From NCBI RefSeq assembly GCF_033439725.1, contig NW_026944393.1:62001-126000 (forward strand): 64,000 bases of DNA. The letters are read 5' to 3'. This DNA is from Neurospora tetraspora. Its lineage: Eukaryota; Ascomycota; Sordariomycetes; Sordariales; Sordariaceae. A program made the translations under genes and the position numbers. Under the pieces are notes generated by a model. The model was not told the DNA's origin. It worked only from the letters and a program-made list of their open reading frames with translations, and ran no database searches. Of this stretch, positions 49,401-60,523 are shown piece by piece (position 1 is the first letter of the stretch; every line of letters begins with the position of its first letter).

Positions 49401-51734
49401 AGCTGTGCCCCCAATCCCAACTACTCTCTTCTGTCCCCATTCGGACCAGGTCGGTAGGCAGATCGAGACCTGATCAAACATTGCGGATGGATACACACGA
49501 ATTTTCTAAGATGGTGAACATCCATGCACCGCTATAAGCCCGCAGCAAATTGGTTACCTTGGTTACCTGGCAAAGGCGCAGGATTCCGCTGTTTCATTTC
49601 TCAATCATGCCGCACCGCCGCCCTTCAGGTTTGTCCATAGGATGCATTTGTTTATGTAAGCCACAGGGAGCTACAAGTTGGGGGGCGATGGCGCGGGCGA
49701 CTAGATGACCTCGACGGTGTTGAGGGATCCAGTGCGTGTGTGGTCATTACACCACGACCTTCACATTCCGTTCGCACGGGATGTTAGATATGTGCGAAAC
49801 ACAAGACGGGATCCAACTTTTTGGAGTGAATTCGTAATGGGCGCCCCGTCACAATTGCGAATAAAGCAATCTGTTGGCGTTGCAGATCGATAGTAAGCCA
49901 GAACCAAGCCTTTTGCTCCTGGCTGGCCCTTTTTCATGTGTCGGTCCATCCACGCCGCCCACACGCCCTCCTCTGGTCCCCTTGGCAAAGCTGGCCAACC
50001 GCAGTCGGTCGGTTGGTAACTTCCAGACCCGACCAGCATGACAAAGGGCGGTTGTCTGGAGAGGGATATACGGAAGACGCAAGAGTTGGGAGCAAGTGAA
50101 TGAATAGTGATGAAAATGGAACCAGGGTGGAGGTATAATGCGTGCAGTGTCATGACCGTATGTGGTACGCTTACACTACACTGCTGGCGCTGTTGGTGGC
50201 CGAGCAATGACATACATGCTCTATGCTTCTGATGCTTCTCCAGGATAAGGGTTATGTCGTTTAATTGTCGCATTAGGCAAGGTTTGGGCGCAAACCATCC
50301 AGAGCTGAGCCTTTTAGTTTTTGTCGTTTTCCGCAAAGGGGAAAACACGCCGACCAAAGTGAGTTGCAAGACTGGGATCCAAAACGGTTGAGTTGGGGGT
50401 CAGAATTCCAGATGGGAAGCGAGGCAGGAAAAGAGCGGGTCGCTGACGCTCCATTTCACAGCCAGCTCCTCCAGGTTGTGCTCATCATGATGTTTCTGGA
50501 AATGGCAACGAGTACTACAAACCTGCAAGCGACCTCAGATCGACCTGCGCTCATCAATCATTCAGCTCTAATAAAGAGGATCCCGTCCGTGTGCGCGTGC
50601 GTTTGTGTGCGTGTGCGATGTGCTATGTCTCTAGTCGGAGGTCTGGAAGTCATGTTGGATGCATCGTGAGGCGTTCTATTTCCAGACTTTCCGGACGAAA
50701 AAGGCTGAAGACGCAAGAGTGACTCCAGGGAGGCCTTTTGCCCGGGCCCGGCGGCAGGAAAGCAAGTTCAAGGGAGGGAGTCTAAGTGGGCGAGTTCCGT
50801 GGCGGTTGATGGTTCCGGCGAAGGGTACATTGTCGAAAGAGGACTTTGTTGGGCGGCTTGTGTGTTCAATAGCGCTCCAGCGTTGCACTTTTGATCAATC
50901 TTGACAAGGTTGTGTGGGTGTCGTGACGCGGTGCTGGCTGGAAAAAAAAAAAGTGGTTTCGCTTTTTGATCACGGCATGATTAATCTTTGGATGGACGGC
51001 GGAGGCCATGCGCTGAGGTTTAAGTCATGGATAAACCCCCCTTTTGGTGGCATGGAGAGGAAAGTTGGAGACACGGAGAGGGGGCCAGCCACTTGGGACC
51101 CGCGAATCGACACTGGCGGCTTTGACTTTTGATTGGTAGACTGATACCGTACAGGGCATGGCTTGAACTGTGGGCGAGGCTTTTTCAACAGGCTATCAAT
51201 TGCCCGGCACCAAGCCAAACCCAGGAGAAGCCAAGCAACGCAAAGCCCGTGCCTCCTTTTTACTTTTGGGTGGTTATGGTGATAAAGTGGGCGAGCGGTC
51301 CTTGTTTCTCCACTGCATCAACAGCGAGGAGGGATATGCTCGACATGGTAGACATGGCAGAGATGAAGGCCACTCCGACGATAACAGTGCGTGGACAAAG
51401 GTTCCAGTCCTAGCAGTACCTCTTCTACCTATGCATCCATTTCCTGCGTGAGACACCAGGTCCAGCAAGGGCCGACATGGTAATGCGTTTGAAGGGCGAG
51501 GCAGACAGGCAAAGCTGCTCTCAGTCTCCTCATCTGACGCCAACTGATCTCAGGCCGTGGCAGGGCTCAGACAGCATGAGCAAGCGAAAGCAACAACCAA
51601 CACAGACACTCAAACCACGGCTAGCATGATTGGTGTTGCACCTGGTTTTGGTGCCATTCGATGTGTGTTTCGTTATACCATATGCCCGCTGTTATGTTGG
51701 CTGGACAAGGTTATGGCCGCAATAACTCTAGGGG

Positions 51735-51748
51735 CCTAGGGCCCTAGG
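51735..51748. other. Perfect 14-base palindrome cctagggccctagg
   Basis: It is self-complementary over 14 bases, within a longer 'ctaggggcctagggccctaggggggg' context that repeats 'ctaggg' three times. It could form a small hairpin. No function is assigned. Confidence 0.4.
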
Positions 51749-54570
51749 GGGGGTGCGGTGCTGCAACTTGGGACCGTACAAACGAGGAGGGGCTGTACGG
51801 TATTGGCCGGGCGGGGCCGGGTCAGCTAGAGCTATGTATTGTATGTACGTGTAGCACGTTCTTCTCCAGCTTCGGTTGGCGGTCTGTGGTTTGCTAGTCC
51901 GGTGACGCTGACCTCAGTCGCAATGTGTGTGTGTTGAATCCCGACGGAGGGAAACAAAAGGAGAAGCCGTTGACGGCAGGGATGAGGTCAATATGAATGG
52001 ATCTCCGGACGCGCTAAACTGTTTTCATGGAAGTCAGAGATAAAAAGAGAAACGAGGGGAAAAGTCGCTCAAACCGCGCGGCCTGCAAAAGTGTTCGTAT
52101 CCTCGCCGAGACCTTCATTTTTTTTCTGATCTGCGACTGGGACTGACTGATGAAAACGAGAGGAAAGACAGCCGAGAACAACTGCAGTGTCAGAGTGTGT
52201 GTGCCAGTGGCCCAGTGGTCGAGTGAGAGCAATGCCAGCTAGGAAGAAAGGTGTAATTTGATTGGTACATGGGTCCTTTTTGTGGAGCCCAGGTCCGTGT
52301 GTCCACTGCCCACTGGCCACTGCCCCTACCTCACCACCATCACCCATTCTTCCTGTGTGAAAGACAAGAGTCAGGCACGGTAAGACGCCCACGGGGTGCC
52401 TGACAACCGACGAATCAAACGGCAGATTATGGGAGTACATATCCAAGTACCTTTCCTAACCGGAACCGACTGGCAATTCAAGTTGCTTCGTTGCAGGTTG
52501 TGCTCACTGCTCACACTTTCTGTCCTGCTCGTTCTTTCCTACGGGGGTACAAAGCCAAGAAAATCGTAGTGGAAGGAGCACCAAGCGGGCCATGCAGCGC
52601 GTTCAACGACATGGAAAGAGGCAAGGACCCCGGACCGCCCTTGGTGCGTGATCCACCAATCGACCCAATGGAGCAGAGACTCTCCAGCCAGTCAGAGGCA
52701 GCGTTGGCACGGAGGACTGGATCTGCCCGTTCCACATTCAAGCCAGATGGTGTCGAGGGCGAGGCACTTTACGCGACCGGCGGTGGCAACTGGACGCAGC
52801 TGCTGGAGCCTTCTTCCCTTTTTTGCATCCAGGACGGACCCGATGCAAGATACGGGCCGTGACTGGTCAGCACCAAAACCTCGAGGAAGATTCCGTCGGA
52901 ATGTGCTGACAACGACATTCGGTCATCAACGATACTTGGCTGAGTGCTGCGTAAGTAAGTACCAAGCCCCAATACCTCGCGATGCAACAATCTCTGGCTC
53001 AGCAAGATCAAAGAAGCGTAAAAATGGCTTGGATGCAATTTCCATTGCTGGTCAGTCGTGTACCCCCCTCTAGTGCGCAGTACATACATACGCCTTGGAT
53101 GTAGGGTAAGCAAAAAGAGGTATCACCGTACCTCAAAAAGAGAATGACACTGGCAGCGGGTCCCGCATTCTCGCAAGAGGAAGAAGTGGAAGACGGGACC
53201 TGGGAGTGGAAAGACCAGACCACAAGGCCGGGGTCCACTAGTGGCAGTGACCTATGGAAGCAGACAAGCATGTCGCAACGGGACCGTCCCAACATGGAAA
53301 CATGGGATCCCCACTGACACGCTTCCCAAATTCACTTTTTTGGTACTCACCCGATACGGATACATACTAGTACGCAACCACGACGGGGAAAGAGGAAGCA
53401 ATCGAACGGAACACCGTGACGGGACCATGACCTCCTTCAACCCCAAACCCAACATGGATCATGGCAGAGGAAATGGAGGTTTTCACCTCGACTCCTTCTG
53501 TTTCCTTCATTATCCTCCTCCTCCATCCCTAGAGATAGAGGTACCCTGACCGGTATCCCTCCCCCCCTTCACTTGGGGCATTCAAACAACCTTCGACTTA
53601 TTATTCATTCTTCTTTCCCTTTCAGCCTCAGACTATCATCCGTCGTCACCAGGGGCTTTGCTGTGACCAGTGCCTCACCCTCCCGTCACCACCATTCCAT
53701 TGTCACCAGAAAGGGTCACGGTGGAAGTGTGTGCAAGATAAAGAGGAAACACGAACAACAACGGACATCCACGGCAACGACCACGCCCACATTACCTCGA
53801 TCGCGAGAACGACAGGACACGACACGACACGGACCCGGACCCGGGCACCAACGACTCGAATCTTCCCCCCCTTCTTCTTCCCTCCATGTTACATCCTGTT
53901 CTTTGCCAATCCAGGGTGTCATTCCAGCGAAGAGAGTCCTCCGCAGACAAAGCTTCATTGCGCCCATTGCGCCCATCTTGATCCGAGCTTGTCCTGTCGC
54001 AAAGGGAGGCGTTCTCCATAAAGGACTACGGTCAAAGGAGCGACACATCACTTGGCCCGGTACCTGAATTAGGTAGCTCGTCCCCTCGATCCGGTTAAGC
54101 TTCAACGAGTTGCGACTGGAGCACTTTGGAAGTTGCCTCTGAGTCGTCCCGCGCGACGCCGCATGTCCTTTCGCGCCTGCCTTGGACTGCCGGCAAGAGT
54201 CGATTCGAATTCGATATTGGAAGGAGCGACATAGAAAACCAGTCACCAACACACTTCCCGTCCTCGATCTCCGCCAGTCCAGTTTCGAATTGCAAAAACG
54301 ACCCCACTCGGACAAGTTGAAGCACCACGCACTTGAAGGCAAAAAGAGACCACGGCAGAGAAAAAGAGAAGGAAGCATTGCCGTATGCTGGCTGGGTGCC
54401 TTCTGACCTCAGAGCTCTGATCCAGATCTGAAAGCCGTATCGTCAAGTGAACTTGACCAATTGCTCACTTACCAGTCACTTGTGCAGCAGTTTGTCGTCG
54501 TCGGACTCTTCCCCCCCGCCACGTCATATCGACTGTCTCCCCCGTCGTCAAGAACGAGCTTTCTCGCGGC

Positions 54571-56922
54571 ATGTATCTCGCCAGGACGCGGTGTCAAAAC
54601 CCTCTCCCCTCCTCGTCGCCCATCTTAAGTCATCATCAGTCTCCTGTTGACCGGTGGACGACCCAATCACTCGTATCTGGCTGGCGCCGCTACGGAAATC
54701 TCATCAAGAACTCAAATTCAAGCAGTGCCGGTGGTCTTCAGACGCCGCCCTACGACGACGACATGGGTACCACATACCAAGTGCCAAACTTGACCCCTTC
54801 CTACGAACAATATAGGTCCTACACCCACTCAACTCTCCCAGCACTTTCCAGCTGTAGTGCTGTGTCCCAAAGGCCGCCTCGAGATTTGGCTCACATGTTC
54901 CACTCCGAGTCACTATCTTCTTACTCGGATACACAGTCAATTTACCTTCCCAATCCACAGCAACGGTCGACTGCCGCTTCGTCTACCAGTTCGAATACAG
55001 GTTTGGCACAGCGAGGCTATGTCCAGCAGCACCAGCAATACCAACAGCAGCAGCACCAGTCACGGCAGCCGTCTTCACCACGGCGGCAGTATCCACAACT
55101 ATACGTCCCACAACACCAACAACAACAGCAGCAAAAGCAACAGCACCAGTCACGGCAGCCATCTTCACAGCGGCCGTCAAGACCGCCCTCACCAAGCCCA
55201 ATCAGACGAGAACAGGAGATCTCGGCGCGGGATGCCGCCATGGCACTCCACAGCTTGCAGGTTCCGGCATGTATCAGCCCCAAAGGCGGAAGTCTCTCGG
55301 ATTTGGTGGCCGATCTGACTGCCTTGTTTTGGTTCGAAACCTCAAAGTTACTTGAGCAGGCTGCGACTTACGATGCCCTTCGCCCAGGCGCCCCTGTACG
55401 GCGGATCGAGGGGCCGGCCATCGCTTGCCCCAACTTCAAGAAATGGGTCCATAACCTCTTGTCAACTACCCAGGTGACACAGAATGTCATTCTTCTGTCT
55501 CTCTTGTACATCCATCGACTCAAGGTTCTGAACCCCAAAATGCATGGGCTCCCAGGCAGTGAGTACCGGCTGCTCACGGTCGCGCTGATGTTAGCAAACA
55601 AGTTTCTCGACGACAACACATACACCAACAAGACGTGGTCCGAGGTCTCCCAGCTTTCGGTAAACGAGATCCATGTTATGGAAGTGGAGTTCCTGGGAAA
55701 TATGCGATACAGCCTCCTGGTCACCGAGAAGCAGTGGGAAGAATGGCTGGTCAAACTGGCTAGATTCCGCGAATATTTGGAGCGAGCGCGACAAGTCCCT
55801 TCACCAGCAGATCTGTTGGCACCGTCACCAAACGCCCTCCCCGTTTCAGCTTTGCCCTCTCCCACTACAGTCCAGCACTTTCCCTCACCGCTGCAGCCGA
55901 CTCTGGCCGGACAGTCACCAAGCGCGAGTTTCTATGCGAAGCAGAGCTCTGGCCAAGGTTGGCCGACCCATGCGGCCGGCCAAACCCCAATCTGGAACCC
56001 GGCAAGCACGCCGTTAAGCCGAAAGAGGAGCATGCCAGAGTTTGATCTTTCAGAGCCGCCAGCTAAACGTCGGACGCCGTTGAAGCCGTACGCCTCCTCG
56101 GAGACTCTATATCCCACAGTAACAGCACCTCAAGCCCTCAGAAATCCTCGAGAATTTGCCTGTGCACCGCTTCCATCGACGAGCGATATAGCCTCAAAGC
56201 AAGCGCGCTTGTCGGTATCAAATTTGACACTGAACAACGCTCAATCATCCACGGCAAATACGCTCCCGGGTGAAGTCTATTCCCGCGTCAGCTACGCGCC
56301 GGAGAGCATGATTTCTTTGCCTCCCATCCTTCTACCTGCCCCGGGCATGGCTTCGACCTACCTCAACTCCACATCGACGGCTGCTCCCATTCCATCAATC
56401 TTGCCGACCAGCGGCTCTGGTGTTTCGCCGTCGACCGTCGTTGCAGCTTCGACAACGGCTCATCCGACCTCTCAGTATGCCTTGCCTGCGAGCCGCCTAC
56501 AGTCTCAGCACAGCCTGACCTCAAGCGGGGCTTATCTTGGTTCATCTCCCATCGGCGAGCCGCTCATACATACTCCGATGTCAAGTTCTCCTTCCAATAT
56601 ATATCTTCAACAGCGGACGAGCCCGTACAGACCAGTCCGACATGCCGAAACACTGCTTCATCCCCCGCCATCGGCCTTTCTCCAGCAATACCATCTTCCG
56701 AACCCGATCCCTCCGACTCAGCTACACTACCAACCGCTTGGGCGGCGGAATGAGGTGCGCACGGGCATTGTTCCAGAATTCGCCATGCCCAATAGTGGGT
56801 TGACAATGGCAGGAGCCGGTCGGTATCAGGAGCCTATCCCTGCCTTTCGTCAATCGTTTTCGTTGCCTTTACGGGACCTTCCACCGACGACATCTGCATA
56901 TTCACAGCAACCAAGGCGTTAG
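54571..56922 (+). CDS. Pho85-type (PCL/PHO80-like) cyclin
   Basis: A single frame of up to 783 residues ends PPTTSAYSQQPRR. The cyclin box is at about residues 285-400 (PNFKKWVHNLLSTTQVTQ, LLYIHRLKVLNP, EYRLLTVALMLANKFLDDNTY, TNKTWSEVSQLSVNEI, MEVEFLGNMRYSLLV). The Lys and Glu of the cyclin core are present. This pattern belongs to cyclins that bind the Pho85 kinase, which act in the cell cycle, polarity and nutrient signalling. Upstream is a Gln-rich tract with a repeated QQHQSRQPSS unit. The tail of about 370 residues is Ser/Pro-rich and disordered. The first 50 residues are unlike the rest, so the real start may be the in-frame ATG at 54,763, or a small upstream exon may be missing. Confidence 0.9.
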   Translation: MYLARTRCQNPLPSSSPILSHHQSPVDRWTTQSLVSGWRRYGNLIKNSNSSSAGGLQTPPYDDDMGTTYQVPNLTPSYEQYRSYTHSTLPALSSCSAVSQRPPRDLAHMFHSESLSSYSDTQSIYLPNPQQRSTAASSTSSNTGLAQRGYVQQHQQYQQQQHQSRQPSSPRRQYPQLYVPQHQQQQQQKQQHQSRQPSSQRPSRPPSPSPIRREQEISARDAAMALHSLQVPACISPKGGSLSDLVADLTALFWFETSKLLEQAATYDALRPGAPVRRIEGPAIACPNFKKWVHNLLSTTQVTQNVILLSLLYIHRLKVLNPKMHGLPGSEYRLLTVALMLANKFLDDNTYTNKTWSEVSQLSVNEIHVMEVEFLGNMRYSLLVTEKQWEEWLVKLARFREYLERARQVPSPADLLAPSPNALPVSALPSPTTVQHFPSPLQPTLAGQSPSASFYAKQSSGQGWPTHAAGQTPIWNPASTPLSRKRSMPEFDLSEPPAKRRTPLKPYASSETLYPTVTAPQALRNPREFACAPLPSTSDIASKQARLSVSNLTLNNAQSSTANTLPGEVYSRVSYAPESMISLPPILLPAPGMASTYLNSTSTAAPIPSILPTSGSGVSPSTVVAASTTAHPTSQYALPASRLQSQHSLTSSGAYLGSSPIGEPLIHTPMSSSPSNIYLQQRTSPYRPVRHAETLLHPPPSAFLQQYHLPNPIPPTQLHYQPLGRRNEVRTGIVPEFAMPNSGLTMAGAGRYQEPIPAFRQSFSLPLRDLPPTTSAYSQQPRR
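55021..55215 (+). repeat. CAG/CAA-rich repeat coding for a Gln tract in the cyclin
   Basis: Two copies of a 30-base segment (coding QQHQSRQPSS) lie about 90 bases apart among CAG and CAA codons. This suggests a local duplication in the disordered N-terminal part of the cyclin. Confidence 0.75.
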
Positions 56923-59900
56923 CATTCAATCTTAGGCATTTAGTTCACGAGGATGATCTTCTTTCTACAAACGCATTGACTCCCTGTACCATTACGTTTT
57001 GCCTCTTGGTCGTTATTCTTTTTCTTTTGCATGGTTTGCATTGCATTGGCGTTTAATATGGTCGTGTTTGTCCCTATTTAGTCACATCGTATCTTTCGGG
57101 GGCGACAAACAGAGGGCGTTGAGGTCACGACGCGGCTATTTTATGACTATTTCAAAACGAATTGCCATTCCACCGGTTACACTTCGGGCATATCTCTTTG
57201 AGTTGAACAAAACTGAGGCCATGGGTCGGTTTGGGGGGTATGGCTGGGACAAGGAGCACATGATGAACCTTGGTCATGCAGTTCCGACACCAATTTTGTT
57301 TTTGCGTTTTCACACCACTGAGCATCCTAATCGCTCACGTACATTGGGACTTGATAGAGGGCCAAGAACATGCATTAGACATAGGATCACTGGGCAAATG
57401 GTGACTGTAAAAAGAGCTGAGAGGGAGAGGATGGAGGAACCAGGAGATAATGAGGATCCTTGGTTGTATTTGCATGCATTTCTTTCGCAGCGATAGCCTT
57501 CCCGCTGGGCCAGGATTGGGTGATGCATGGATGGTGAACAGCAAGATACCCTAGATATTAGCAAGATACTCTTTTGATTCACACCGCCGACCATGTTGTG
57601 TTCCTTTGTGCCAAAATCAACATACTTTTCCTTTCAACATGTCTTGAATAACAATATGATGAGCACAAGGCAGGTAAGTGAGAGCCGTTTAAGGTCGTGG
57701 GACTAAATCTCCACTGCAGGTCATCATGGTCATGCGCGCCAGTACTATCCTGAGCCTTACTTAACCTTCCCTCAACACCGTTGTCTGGCACGTACTCTGT
57801 GCCGGCCGGCTAGCATCGGATGTGTCCGTGAAATTGCAGAGATCATTTGTGGGATCGATTGAGTTCTCGGTGCAAGCTCAGACAAGGAAGGCACGCTTGA
57901 GCCTTCAAGTGCGCTTTCGCTGACACTCAGGGGTCCTCAAACAAATGGAAGGCACGATGGAATCGGGTCGGTCTGGACACTCGCACAATGCACCGCCTCC
58001 TTCGTCAATCGAACAAGCCAAAGCCTGCTGACAGGTGGGACTTTGATCTGGCTTTTTCATGATGGGGCTTTTAAGTAAATATTGTTCGGAGAAGTGCTCA
58101 CCAGGGTATGCGATCGTTGGGGGACGGGGAGGATGATGCAGGTATCTGGGACGGGTGCTGGAGATGGAAATGAAGATGACACTTTCGTTGGGGGCAACCA
58201 GGCAACAAATATAGACCCATGAGAAATCTGGATTAAAGGATTCATCTTCGAGATAAGTTTGGGTGTTTGGGAGGGAAAGATGGGGAGAAATCAGTGAGTG
58301 TCCTTTCAAATGCCTCTCCTTATTCATGCCCTCTGGGCCTCAAGTTCCAAGCTGCCGGTCAGATGACAGCAAGCAAAAGTCCGGGCAAAACGGTTGGAGG
58401 GACAAACTGAGTCTAAGAATTGATACTGACAGGATGTCATTGTAATGTTGGGGGTCCAGTGCGCGGTTGAACCAAAGATCGGATAGATGAAGTTAGACGA
58501 CCAATTCCGGTGGGGGAGGAAGATGACGCCTGCATTATGAAGCTTCCTGTCAGGGCGGGTCAAGCCGCCGACAATTACATGTACGTGCGAATTCCATCGT
58601 TTCTAGGGTACGGGACGAAGATGAGGTTATGACTGGAGGTTATTGTGTGCAGTAGGACTAGCATATCGAAACTGAGATAGGGGGCGAGACACTTCCAGAT
58701 ATCAGGTGACTGTGGGTTGAGGGGACTGATTGAGACGAGGGCATGAAACAGAGCTGGTGATATTAGTAACGGTGAATGCTTGACCTCGGTGAGTATGGCT
58801 TCCTCACTCTGTTCACTTCAGAGAATATCTCGAGACGAGATAAAAATTTCAGAATTACAGCAGAGCACGGGTGCGTTGGTTGTTCCTGAAAATTCGTCCT
58901 CCTCCTCACCTTGCTCACACGCCGGCGATGGTTTGATATCATGACTGGTGAATCTTCACCTCTCTCTTTTCATGCTTTGCTCTTCGTGAGATACACAAAA
59001 CATTTTCCATGTGGTTTCAGATCACAAGCTCGGTTCATCGTTTTTAACAGCTTGTAACCCCCAACACCAAGAAGAGACCATCCCAATCTGGAAGATGCAA
59101 CCTCCAAACCGTCCTTCTCATCCCATCGTATACTTACCATAGGGAGTTCCGTGTAATCGCCAGCGGTGAAGCACACCACAACTATTTGGTCAAACGCCCC
59201 GTAGAAGAAGCGGTTCGTCCACACCCAACTTCACTCGGCCACCAATACCTTTTCCTGCTCTTGGCTCTTTTCATGACTTCTCCCTGCCCGCGGCATCATC
59301 TCAACCTACAGCGAGCGTTCCAAACAGCAAATTGCGACCCCCAGACACTTCAAACGCATAAATCACGACATGATCGACGACTTACCAGTCATTCGAAGAC
59401 AACAAAACATCCGTACTACCTACCTACACCAAGTGGTAAATTCATGAGAGGAAGTTCTATACTTAGGTCATCCATCGGCAGTCACCGGCACTCGGATGAT
59501 GCTTCACTTGACATCCACATGAGAAGATAGGAGACCGATGTCTCGCAGGAACAGCAGGGAGGAGCAACAGTGCAACAACTAACTCGACGGATATCCACAA
59601 CTATCTGCGCAACTCAACAATCCCCAACAAAGGTGGCCCGGACCGTGTTCACCGCCGGATGGCTATCACGGTTCGCCAAGGTGGTGATAGTCGGATCGTG
59701 ATGGATACGATCGCATTGCGACTTCCTGAAACGACCGGGAGGCAAGTGGAAAGTGGAGATTATGCGGCAGTTACCGACAGCGGGAAGCGATTGCCGATCG
59801 ATCGTGGATTTCTCTATCGGACGACATGGACATGACATGGACATGAACCGATATGGAAAACACGACGACGACATGAACTTGGAGCAGGAAGCCGGGAGAG

Positions 59901-60172
59901 AATTTGGCGAGAATTTTGCTGATTTGATCATGCAATGTAAGACAGATTGGGCGGAGAAGGACAGGAAAGGAGTGGAAGTGGAAGAGGAAGGTTCATCCGA
60001 TGGAGTGTAGACGGAGATGACTGACAACCGGAAGTGATGGTGGGTGCGGTTGATGTTGAGGTGGCATGTGCAAGGTGCCATCTACTCCCGTACTGGAGAA
60101 ACGCCGATGAGGGTCGGTGGCCTACGATTCGATCATGCCTTCCTATTTTGAGATCTTGCCCACTTCGCTACC
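56923..60172. other. Gene-poor region downstream of the cyclin
   Basis: The stretch has normal composition and only overlapping short open frames. One 85-codon frame at 59,753-60,010 has an acidic, plausible-looking second half (GREFGENFADLIMQCKTDW), but its first half runs through a simple 'acatggacatg' repeat. I do not call it a gene. Confidence 0.4.
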
Positions 60173-60523
60173 ATGTTCGGGGGCTCCTTTCTCGCGAATC
60201 GCCCACCGGTGTTCATCCGAACCGGTCACGGGAGCAAACTGACGCGGAACTGGTGGAACCCCCACGGCGACGGACCGACACTTACATACTACTTCACGGA
60301 GGACAACTCATACATAGTTCAACGGCGTAGAGTTGTAAAAAAGCGGAGGGCAAAGCGGATGTCTAAGCCAAAGGCCAAGCGGAAAGTCTGGCCTCGCGTC
60401 TGGCCTGGCTTCTTCCCGATCGGCATCCGTACAGGCGGACATGTCCTGGCAACAGTCGACATCCGAAATTACCCACCTTTGGCTTTCCTTTTGCTCCGAT
60501 TTGATGATTTGGATCCGGGCTGA
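60173..60523 (+). CDS. Possible small hypothetical gene
   Basis: This 116-codon frame starts in a good context (accATGttc) and reads MFGGSFLANRPPVFIRTGHG. A Trp/Pro/Gly-rich section (NWWNPHGDGPTLTYYFTEDNSY) is followed by a very basic stretch (RRRVVKKRRAKRMSKPKAKRK) and a hydrophobic end. The evenly spaced aromatic and Gly residues look more like protein than chance, but I recognise no family and the frame could be accidental. It could also be one exon of a longer gene. Confidence 0.35.
   Translation: MFGGSFLANRPPVFIRTGHGSKLTRNWWNPHGDGPTLTYYFTEDNSYIVQRRRVVKKRRAKRMSKPKAKRKVWPRVWPGFFPIGIRTGGHVLATVDIRNYPPLAFLLLRFDDLDPG

Larger units (their letters stand above)
43071..54570. other. 11.5-kb gene-poor region upstream of the cyclin gene
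   Basis: The composition is normal and there is no RIP-type decay. Open frames up to 311 codons exist (48,323-49,258), but none shows a domain or convincing coding character. No tRNA or 5S rRNA gene was recognised. Visible small features are a 17-base palindrome at 46,422-46,438, a GT/GC-rich alternating run at about 50,588-50,622, a perfect 14-base palindrome at 51,735-51,748, and pyrimidine-rich DNA at about 53,500-54,600 before the cyclin start. It may hold long 5' leaders, non-coding transcripts or the distributed promoter of the cyclin gene. Confidence 0.5.
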
